Assembly (NCBI GenBank): GCA_046733635.1
Contig: JBKPPO010000044.1
Coordinates: 1 to 8,869, forward strand
Length of the DNA: 8,869 bases
Source of the DNA: CADEED01 sp046733635
GTDB taxonomy: Bacteria; Pseudomonadota; Gammaproteobacteria; Steroidobacterales; Steroidobacteraceae
Reading direction: 5' to 3'
The notes below the pieces were generated by a model, which saw only the letters and a program-made list of their open reading frames with translations, had not been told where the DNA came from and did not search any database. Positions 1 to 4,937 of the stretch are shown here, one piece after another (the stretch's first letter is position 1; the number at the start of each line of letters is the position of its first letter). The translations under genes and the position numbers were made by a program.

Positions 1-1380
1 GGTCGCGGCGCCGCCTTCGAACTCGCTCTGTTCGTAGTTGATGGAAAGCTTGACGGTGTTCCACGGGTACCAGTTCGCGCCGACGCCATACGCGGTCACC
101 TTGCTCACCGCCGTGAGCGGATTGGCGAAGGAGTTCGCGCCGCCGGCGAAAGTCGCATCGTCGATGTCGAGTTCCTGGATACGAGCCACGAGTTCCCACG
201 CGCCCGAGCCTTCCTTGCCGGGACGGAACGTGCTGCCTGGCGTGAAGCCGCGGAACGCTTCTTCTTCGCCGGTGAGGAAGTAGGAGAACTGCGCCTGCCA
301 GGCGCTGTGCTCGAGCGAATCGGAGCGCGTCACGCCACCGACCACTCGCGACACGTCCTGCTGCACGGTCGTGTACTCGCCGAGGACGCCGAAGCTGCCG
401 ATCGAATAGTAGAACTGGGGGGCCAGGCGCAGACGTTCACCGTCGGCGAACGTCGCGTTGTTGGGTGTCACGCCGGTGGCGGTATTCGCGCGATAGGCGA
501 ACACGCTCTGCTGGCCGGGTGAACGGTAGGCGGAGAGCGCCGTATTGGCGGCAGTGCCGTCCACGTCGATCCAGGTGCTGCCCACGCCGAAGCCGAGTCC
601 GCGCAGCGCGAAGTTTTCGGAATTGATGAAAGGCTGGAAGAACACGCGCGCGGCGTAGTCACCCTTGGTGTCCACTTCGACGTCGGGCGTCGCGAGGTTG
701 TCGCTCGACTGTCCGTCGGTCACGCCGTTGAAATAGCCCACCTGGTAGGCGAACGCACCGCCGTTGAATTCACCGGAGAGCTGCACGCCAATGTCGCGAT
801 TCGGAACCAGCGACGTGGGCAGACCGCGTTCGATGAAGCGGATGTCGGCGCCGCTCTGCAGGCGCTCGAGACCCACGGGCGGCTTGAACTTGCCCACGGT
901 GATCGTCGCGCCCGGCTTGAAGCGCGCCGCGACGTACGCGTCGATGATGACGGAACGTCCGCCGCCGAAGTCCGGCGTGAAGCGGTAGTCGTAGATGCCG
1001 CCGAAGGTGCCTTCGAGCGTGGGGCGCACGCGGCGCAGGAGGAAGGTATCGGCCGTTTCCGGAACGGAGTCGCCGCCGAACACGCGGTTGTCGGCGTGCA
1101 GCGTGCCGCGGAAGCGGATGAAGTTCTCGCCGTTGGTCGACGCGATTTGCAGGCGCGAGGCGCTCGCGGTGATGCGCGGAGCCGCGGCGGCGGCGGTCTT
1201 GGCCGCTTCGTCCTGCAGCTCGAGTTTGCGCTCGAGGATGGCGAGGCGCTGCTTCTGCTCCTCGATCTCGCGACGAAGTTCGGCGTTTTCGTTCGAGCCG
1301 GCGGACTGCGCCAGAGCCGTCCCTGAGAAAGGCAGCAAGGCCGCGATGGGGGCGAGCGCTGCTGCGCGTCTGATTTTCAC
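1..1380 (-). CDS. OprO/OprP-family phosphate-selective porin, 3' end cut by window edge
   Basis: Outer-membrane beta-barrel of the phosphate-selective porin O/P family, expected to pass anions such as phosphate or polyphosphate into the periplasm. The GTG start at 1380 has AGGAG on the minus strand seven bases upstream. The frame stays open for 460 codons to the edge, so the C-terminal strand is missing. Residues 1-24 form a signal peptide (MKIRR, hydrophobic stretch, TALA cleavage site). Residues about 29-62 are charged and heptad-like (ELRREIEEQKQRLAILERK), a likely periplasmic coiled coil. The barrel follows from about residue 85 with alternating strands and family-like stretches: FLLRRVRPTLEGTF, GKFKPPVGLER (163-173), YQVGYFNGVTDG and VLGEYTTVQQ. 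I saw no methionine after the start. Substrate is uncertain: no clear Pho box was found upstream, and the family also includes uncharacterised porins. Family assignment is fairly sure; specificity is not. Confidence 0.88.
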   Translation of the reverse strand, partial: MKIRRAAALAPIAALLPFSGTALAQSAGSNENAELRREIEEQKQRLAILERKLELQDEAAKTAAAAAPRITASASRLQIASTNGENFIRFRGTLHADNRVFGGDSVPETADTFLLRRVRPTLEGTFGGIYDYRFTPDFGGGRSVIIDAYVAARFKPGATITVGKFKPPVGLERLQSGADIRFIERGLPTSLVPNRDIGVQLSGEFNGGAFAYQVGYFNGVTDGQSSDNLATPDVEVDTKGDYAARVFFQPFINSENFALRGLGFGVGSTWIDVDGTAANTALSAYRSPGQQSVFAYRANTATGVTPNNATFADGERLRLAPQFYYSIGSFGVLGEYTTVQQDVSRVVGGVTRSDSLEHSAWQAQFSYFLTGEEEAFRGFTPGSTFRPGKEGSGAWELVARIQELDIDDATFAGGANSFANPLTAVSKVTAYGVGANWYPWNTVKLSINYEQSEFEGGAAT

Positions 1381-1386
1381 TCTCGT

Positions 1387-1428
1387 TCTCCTGTTGATGT
1401 GCCGCTGGACTTCCCAGCGGCCAGGAGA
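1387..1428 (-). promoter_or_regulatory. Porin mRNA leader structure that can hide the ribosome binding site
   Basis: Seen directly on the minus strand, in 5' to 3' order: TCTCCTG (1428-1422); an 8-bp hairpin arm GCCGCTGG, loop GAAGT and arm CCAGCGGC (1421-1401); seven unpaired bases ACATCAA; then CAGGAGA (1393-1387), which contains the Shine-Dalgarno sequence of the porin gene. TCTCCTG is perfectly complementary to CAGGAGA, so a 7-bp helix enclosing the whole Shine-Dalgarno can stack on the 8-bp hairpin. The GTG start follows six bases later. This is the geometry of a translational switch (RNA thermometer, small-RNA target or protein-bound leader). No T-run follows, so it is not a terminator. 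The pairing is exact; the regulatory role is inference. Confidence 0.5.
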
Positions 1429-1436
1429 GCGTAGAA

Positions 1437-1469
1437 ACCGGGGGGTTATGCCGTCAGTCGACCCCCGGT
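1437..1469 (-). repeat. Second hairpin upstream in the porin leader region
   Basis: On the plus strand ACCGGGGGGT (1437-1446) faces ACCCCCGGT (1461-1469), giving nine base pairs with one bulged base and a 14-base loop. It lies directly upstream of the Shine-Dalgarno-masking structure and could belong to the same leader RNA if transcription starts further upstream. No promoter was identified with confidence between 1470 and 1540. Confidence 0.35.
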
Positions 1470-1505
1470 CACGCGCCGGTTACGCGCAAGGTCGTTTGGT
1501 TATGA

Positions 1506-1515
1506 GGTCATGACC
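1506..1515. repeat. 10-bp perfect palindrome upstream of the porin gene
   Basis: GGTCATGACC is perfectly palindromic and sits about 125 bases upstream of the porin start, between the 95-aa gene and the porin gene. It could be a dimeric regulator site, but a 10-bp palindrome is weak evidence alone. It does not match the Pho box layout of two CTGTCAT-like direct repeats. Confidence 0.25.
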
Positions 1516-1526
1516 CGCGGTTTTAC

Positions 1527-1538
1527 CGGCGCGCGCCG
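1527..1538. repeat. GC-rich palindrome just after the 95-aa gene stop
   Basis: CGGCGCGCGCCG is a 12-bp perfect palindrome beginning a few bases downstream of the stop codon of the minus-strand 95-aa gene. It could form a short hairpin at the transcript end. On the minus strand it is followed by GTAAAAC rather than a U-run, so it is at best a weak or Rho-assisted termination or processing site. Alternating GC is also common by chance in such DNA. Confidence 0.3.
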
Positions 1539-1540
1539 TT

Positions 1541-1828
1541 TCACTGCGTGCGCAGCGACTTCGCGTATTCGGCGAGGAGCTTCGCGGCCCGCGAGTTGTC
1601 GCCCAGCGGCACCACGCTGTTGCCCGCGCCCAGCGCGGCGAACAGTAGTTTGAGGTCGTTGACCAGGCTCAGGCGCTGGACGCGGTGACTCTGGGAAAGC
1701 GCGCGATCGGCCTGCAGCTCTCCGGTTTCCAGCGGGGCGGGACGGGCCTGGCCGAAGGGCGCGAGGCGCGCTTCCAGACTCGCGCAAACCGTTGCTGGCA
1801 AGTGTTTTTCCGTGTTTTCGCAGGTCAT
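1541..1828 (-). CDS. Small hypothetical protein, 95 aa
   Basis: I do not recognise the family. The ATG at 1828 is chosen because the minus strand has AAGGAG seven bases upstream; extending upstream to 1864 would add an arginine-rich stretch read through the ribosome binding site. The protein starts MTCENTEKHLPATVCASLEA and has no signal peptide or membrane segment. It is probably a small soluble, partly helical protein: residues 40-68 (LQADRALSQSHRVQRLSLVN and on) and 79-93 look helical, and there are two cysteines at 3 and 15. Codon third positions are mostly G or C, like the neighbours, which supports real coding. It is divergent from the LysR gene across 98 bases, a common arrangement for a LysR target gene, but no function can be inferred from that alone. 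The porin gene lies 160 bases downstream on the same strand. Confidence 0.65.
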   Translation of the reverse strand: MTCENTEKHLPATVCASLEARLAPFGQARPAPLETGELQADRALSQSHRVQRLSLVNDLKLLFAALGAGNSVVPLGDNSRAAKLLAEYAKSLRTQ

Positions 1829-1848
1829 GGGGTATCTCCTTCGGCGTA

Positions 1849-1877
1849 GTGGCGAGAGGGCCAATCTGCGCTACAGT
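1849..1877 (+). promoter_or_regulatory. Weak candidate promoter for lysR
   Basis: GTGGCG (1849-1854) and TACAGT (1872-1877) are separated by 17 bases and poorly match the -35 and -10 consensus (three and four of six positions). The rest of the 98-base divergent intergenic region (1829-1926) must also hold the promoter of the 95-aa gene; on the minus strand TTGTTC, 17 bases, then CAGATT is a similarly weak match. Both are guesses from spacing. Confidence 0.2.
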
Positions 1878-1884
1878 TCCGCCA

Positions 1885-1907
1885 CGAACAAACGCGCTTC
1901 CTGAAGC
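1885..1907 (+). repeat. 23-bp operator-like repeat, copy A, upstream of lysR
   Basis: CGAACAAACGCGC, two bases (TT), then CCTGAAGC. The same sequence with GC at the two variable positions occurs on the minus strand at 2933-2955, giving 21 identities in 23. Copy A ends 19 bases before the lysR GTG, in the region shared with the divergent 95-aa gene, where a LysR-type protein would bind to regulate itself. By rough reckoning a 21/23 match is not expected by chance in 9 kb. Binding by the neighbouring LysR protein is inference. Confidence 0.5.
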
Positions 1908-1909
1908 GC
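1894..1909. repeat. 16-bp inverted repeat in front of lysR
   Basis: GCGCTTC, spacer CT, GAAGCGC: perfect 7-bp arms, overlapping the right part of repeat copy A and ending five bases before the lysR Shine-Dalgarno. It could be a dimer operator or a small leader hairpin. The left arm is not fully conserved in repeat copy B, so if the 23-bp repeat is the true site, this symmetry may be incidental. Confidence 0.4.
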
Positions 1910-1926
1910 CCATAAGGAAATCTGAC

Positions 1927-2883
1927 GTGTCTTCCGCCGCCTATGCCCGCCTGCCGCTCAATGCCCTGCGAGTGTTCGAGGCGGTGGCCTCCCGGCTCTC
2001 GTTCGCCGATGCGGCCGAGGCGCTGCACGTGACGCCGGCGGCGGTCAGCCAGCAGATCAAGTCACTGGAGGAATACCTCCAGGTCCAATTGTTCAAACGC
2101 GCGGGCCGCCGCATCGAGCTCACGGCCGAGGGCCAGCAGCTGTTGCCGGGCGTGCGCCGGGGCCTCGATGAGCTCGAAGCCTCCATGCAGCACCTCAAGC
2201 AGCACCGCGCCGAAGGGCCTCTGCAGGTCACGTTGTTGTCCTCGTTCCTGCAGCGATGGCTGTTGCCGCGGATCTCCAGTTTCAATTCGCTCGACACGGG
2301 TGTGGAGCTGCGTTTCCACACCGGCCGCGATCCCGTGGATTTCTCGCGGTCGGAGATGCACGTGGCGATCCGCATGGGTCTCGGCAAGTGGCCGGGTCTG
2401 CATGTGGAAAAGCTGCTCGACGAGTGGGTGATTCCCATCGCCTCGCCGGCGCTGCTGGCCAAATACGGCCCGGTCCCGCGTGGCCAGGATCTGCAGAACT
2501 TCCCGTTGCTTGGCGCGATCGACGAACCCTGGCAGGCGTGGATCGAAAAGGGCCAGGAAGGTGAGTGGCTGGCGCGCGCTCCCATCATCGACGACTCCGC
2601 CGGCGTCATCGCCGCGGCGGAAGAGGGTGTGGGATTCGCGCTGGCGCGATGGTCGCTGGTGCAACGTGCGCTCGAGCAGGGCCGCGTGGTGCTGGCGGGT
2701 GACGCGCTGCTGCCGTTTCGCTTCTCGTATTTCTTCGTGTGCCCCGAACCCTACCTCGTGATGCCCAAGGTCAAGCGGTTCCGGGACTGGATCTTCGACA
2801 TGGCCCGGAGCTTCCCGCGGCCGCATGCACTCTTCGAGAAGAGAGCAACATTAAAGAGTGTCCCGCGCAAGCCGGCCGCCTGA
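1927..2883 (+). CDS. LysR-family transcriptional regulator, GcvA-like
   Basis: DNA-binding transcription factor of 318 aa, a normal LysR length. The GTG start at 1927 has AAGGA eight bases upstream and places the family's typical opening (LPLNALRVFEAVASRLSF) at residue 9. The frame is open back to 1792, but that extension would run into the divergent gene and adds no LysR-like sequence. The winged helix-turn-helix spans about residues 9-67 (SFADAAEALHVTPAAVSQQI as the core), followed by a linker helix and a periplasmic-binding-like effector domain from about 96 to 295. Closest resemblance by eye is to the GcvA group; GcvA itself controls glycine cleavage, but no such genes are near, so the effector is unknown. 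Neighbours are the divergent 95-aa gene and the 39-aa membrane protein gene 123 bases downstream. A 23-bp repeat on both sides of the gene suggests local and self regulation. Confidence 0.93.
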   Translation: MSSAAYARLPLNALRVFEAVASRLSFADAAEALHVTPAAVSQQIKSLEEYLQVQLFKRAGRRIELTAEGQQLLPGVRRGLDELEASMQHLKQHRAEGPLQVTLLSSFLQRWLLPRISSFNSLDTGVELRFHTGRDPVDFSRSEMHVAIRMGLGKWPGLHVEKLLDEWVIPIASPALLAKYGPVPRGQDLQNFPLLGAIDEPWQAWIEKGQEGEWLARAPIIDDSAGVIAAAEEGVGFALARWSLVQRALEQGRVVLAGDALLPFRFSYFFVCPEPYLVMPKVKRFRDWIFDMARSFPRPHALFEKRATLKSVPRKPAA

Positions 2884-2897
2884 GGTCGCCGGGCGCT

Positions 2898-2925
2898 TTG
2901 CGACATATTTCCGTTTAGTTTTAGT
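2898..2925 (+). promoter_or_regulatory. Weak candidate promoter for the 39-aa gene
   Basis: TTGCGA (2898-2903), 16 bases, then TTTAGT (2920-2925), inside an AT-rich island unusual for this window. TTTAGT is present as a tandem pair at 2914-2925. Match to the consensus is four of six in each box. If used, transcription would start just before repeat copy B, so a protein bound there would sit at or just after the start site. Confidence 0.25.
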
Positions 2926-2932
2926 GATCCCG

Positions 2933-2955
2933 GCTTCAGGGCGCGCGTTTGTTCG
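2933..2955 (-). repeat. 23-bp operator-like repeat, copy B, inverted, downstream of lysR
   Basis: On the minus strand this reads CGAACAAACGCGC, GC, CCTGAAGC, matching copy A at 1885-1907 in 21 of 23 positions. It lies 50 bases after the lysR stop and about 52 bases before the start of the 39-aa gene. The two copies point towards each other across lysR. It also forms part of the hairpin at 2939-2964, so an RNA-level role is possible for this copy. Shared regulator binding is inference. Confidence 0.5.
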
Positions 2956-2964
2956 CGTGCGCCC
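2939..2964 (+). repeat. Hairpin between lysR and the 39-aa gene
   Basis: GGGCGC (2939-2944) pairs with GCGCCC (2959-2964) and the inner GCG (2945-2947) with CGC (2954-2956), leaving two bulged bases and a TTTGTT loop. No T-run follows, so it is not a standard intrinsic terminator for lysR; it may be a transcript-end or leader hairpin. Confidence 0.35.
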
Positions 2965-3006
2965 CGCCTAGCAACATGACGCCTCAACAACCTTGGAGAA
3001 AACGTC

Positions 3007-3126
3007 ATGTGTATCGAGAAGCTGGTCAGGAACCTGGGATTCGCGCTTGCGGCGGTGGCCATCGTCATCGGACTCGGAGCGACGATCGAGTACCAGCCGG
3101 TCATCAACGCGCTCGAGCGCGTTTGA
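3007..3126 (+). CDS. Small single-helix membrane protein, 39 aa
   Basis: Family not recognised. The ATG at 3007 has GGAG (2995-2998) eight bases upstream, a good ribosome binding site, and the frame ends at TGA 3124-3126. The product begins MCIEKLVRNLGFALAAVAIV and ends YQPVINALERV. It has a short basic N-terminus (K5, R8), one hydrophobic stretch at about residues 10-26 with small residues (A, G), and a polar amphipathic tail. This is the pattern of a small inner-membrane protein with the N-terminus inside, though the hydrophobic stretch could also be an uncleaved signal anchor. Third codon positions are mostly G or C. It lies 123 bases after lysR with repeat copy B in between, and converges on modC with 24 bases separating the stops. 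It could modulate a membrane partner, as many small single-helix proteins do, but no partner can be named. Confidence 0.6.
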   Translation: MCIEKLVRNLGFALAAVAIVIGLGATIEYQPVINALERV

Positions 3127-3150
3127 GGCAACGGACGCGATGCACTCGTT

Positions 3151-4254
3151 TCAGGTGTTCGAGTGGGCCGCGTTGAACACGTGCCCGCGCAACGACACCG
3201 CTTTGATCAAAGCCCAGACCGTGCGGCCGGGCGCGAGCGCCAGCTCCGTGGCGGCGCGTTCGGTGATGCGCGCGAGCAGTGTCGCGGTGCGGCCGATGTC
3301 GAGCTCGACGAGCACGGCGCGTCCGGTATCCGGCGCCACGGAGACGACGCGTGCCGGCACCACGTTGCGCACGGACAATCCGCGCGGCGGCTCGGTGGCG
3401 ACGATGACGTCGCGCGCCAGCACCTGTATCTGAATCCGCTGTCCCGCCGCGGCGCCGTCGGCCTCGACTGTGAGCTCCGCGTCTCCCACGCGCAGCGTGG
3501 CGAGACCGGCGCCCACGGATTCCACGCTGCCTGACAAGACCGCGCCCACGGAATCGGGGCCGACGATCGCGCGTAGTTTGGGATCGCGGCTCACCGCCGC
3601 CAGGTCGCCGTCCGCGACCACCCGGCCCGCATCCAGCAACACGACACGAGTCGCGAGCCGCAGAACCTCATCGAACTGGTGGCTCACGTACACGATGGGA
3701 ATCGCCAGGTGATCGCGCATGCGCTCTAGATAGGGCAACACGTCTTCGCGGCGCGCCTGGTCGAGTGACGACAGCGGTTCGTCGAGCAGCAGCAGCCGCG
3801 GTTGTGAGAGCAGCGCGCGGCCCAGCGCCACGCGTTGTTTCTCGCCGCCCGAGAGTTCATGCGGACGGCGATGCACCAGCGCCTCGAGTCCGAGCAGCGA
3901 GACGATCTCGTCGAAGCCATGTGAGATGCGCGTATCCCGCGGCACGCGGTGCGCGCCGTATCGCAGGTTTCCCTCCGCGGTGAGATGCGGGAACAGCCGG
4001 GCGTCCTGGAACACCACGCCGATGCGGCGATGGCGCGCATCCACATGGACACGACGATCGCAATCCACGAGCACGTCTTCGCCGAGCGAGATCCGCCCGG
4101 CGTCGGGTGTCAGCAACCCCGCGATCAGCGAGATCAGCGTGGACTTGCCGCAACCGGAGCGGCCGAACAAGGCGGTGATGCCGGGCGTGGGCGCGCTGAA
4201 TCGCGCCTCCAGGGAAAAATCGCCGCGCTGCTTGCGTACGTCGACGAGCAGCAT
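3151..4254 (-). CDS. modC: Molybdate ABC transporter ATP-binding protein ModC
   Basis: ATPase that drives molybdate (or tungstate) import through ModB, attached to the cytoplasmic face of the inner membrane. The product is 367 aa, close to the roughly 350 of characterised ModC. Seen in order: Walker A GRSGCGKST (31-39), Q-loop in VVFQDARLFPHLT (Q83), signature LSGGEKQRVALGRAL (134-148), Walker B LLLLDEP (154-160), switch histidine in YVSHQFDEV (H192), and a C-terminal TOBE/Mop domain (about 293-355, SVRNVVPARVVSVAPD) that in ModC binds oxyanion. All catalytic motifs are intact. The ATG at 4254 shares its A with the TGA of modB (TGATG), with no clear Shine-Dalgarno of its own, so translational coupling is likely. 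The single TOBE domain and pairing with a ModB-type permease favour molybdate over sulfate. No modA lies alongside. Confidence 0.93.
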   Translation of the reverse strand: MLLVDVRKQRGDFSLEARFSAPTPGITALFGRSGCGKSTLISLIAGLLTPDAGRISLGEDVLVDCDRRVHVDARHRRIGVVFQDARLFPHLTAEGNLRYGAHRVPRDTRISHGFDEIVSLLGLEALVHRRPHELSGGEKQRVALGRALLSQPRLLLLDEPLSSLDQARREDVLPYLERMRDHLAIPIVYVSHQFDEVLRLATRVVLLDAGRVVADGDLAAVSRDPKLRAIVGPDSVGAVLSGSVESVGAGLATLRVGDAELTVEADGAAAGQRIQIQVLARDVIVATEPPRGLSVRNVVPARVVSVAPDTGRAVLVELDIGRTATLLARITERAATELALAPGRTVWALIKAVSLRGHVFNAAHSNT

Positions 4255-4937
4255 CAGCGGCCCATCCGCCGGCGCAGCGAGCGCGCGAGGAACTCCGAGA
4301 GCAGCAATCCCGCGAGTCCCAGCGCGAGCGAGATCAGCGCGAGGCGCGCGGCCAGCGCATCGCCATCGGGCGACTGGATCGCGGTGTACAACGCCAGCGG
4401 CAGCGTGCGGGTTTCGCCCGGAATGTTGGAGGCGAAGGTGATCACCGCGCCGAACTCGCCCAGGCCCGCGGCGAACGCGGTTACCGCTCCGGCGAGCACG
4501 CCCGGCGCGATCAGCGGCAACGTGATGCTGAAGAAGCGGTCCACCGGCCCCGCGCCGAGCGTGCGCGCGGCGTCTTCCAGACCGCGGTCCACGTTCTCGA
4601 GCGAGATGCGGATCGAGCGTACGACCAGCGGGAACGACATCACTGCCGTGGCCAGCGCCGCGCCTGTGCTCGTGAACGCGAGTCGAATGCCGAAGGTGTC
4701 GTACAACCAGCCGCCGAGGGGTCCGCGCACGCCCAACAACACCAGCAGCAGGTAGCCCACGACCACGGGCGGCAACACCAGCGGCAGGTGCACGAACGCA
4801 TCGAACACCGTGCGTCCGGTGAACCGGGTTCGCGTGAGCAACCACGCCACCAGGATGGCGAAGGGCAGATTGAGCAGGACGCTGCGAGCGGCGACCGAAA
4901 GACTGAGCCAGAGCGCGTCGGTTTCGGCCGCGCCCAT
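4254..4937 (-). CDS. modB: Molybdate ABC transporter permease ModB
   Basis: Inner-membrane permease forming the molybdate channel, working as a dimer with ModC. It is 227 aa from the ATG at 4937, matching the usual ModB length. About five hydrophobic segments are visible, and the cytoplasmic EAA loop that contacts the ATPase is clear at about 121-141 (EDAARTLGAGPVDRFFSITL). LPLVLPPVVVGYLLL and GLGEFGAVITFASNIPGETR are typical of ModB. A GTG directly before this ATG (4940) would add one residue; I prefer the ATG because GAGGG (minus strand, 4948-4944) sits six bases upstream of it and the ATG shares its A with the stop of ybaL. The gene is thus coupled upstream to a cation antiporter and downstream to modC. 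A periplasmic molybdate-binding ModA must be encoded elsewhere or be absent. Confidence 0.92.
   Translation of the reverse strand: MGAAETDALWLSLSVAARSVLLNLPFAILVAWLLTRTRFTGRTVFDAFVHLPLVLPPVVVGYLLLVLLGVRGPLGGWLYDTFGIRLAFTSTGAALATAVMSFPLVVRSIRISLENVDRGLEDAARTLGAGPVDRFFSITLPLIAPGVLAGAVTAFAAGLGEFGAVITFASNIPGETRTLPLALYTAIQSPDGDALAARLALISLALGLAGLLLSEFLARSLRRRMGR

Noticed and set aside
1470..1540. Pho box upstream of the porin gene
   Set aside because: Looked for two CTGTCAT-like direct repeats; only single partial matches such as GGTCATGACC were found.
1792..1926. 45-residue N-terminal extension of the LysR protein
   Set aside because: It has no LysR-like sequence, overlaps the divergent gene and its ribosome binding site, and a GTG with a good Shine-Dalgarno lies at 1927.
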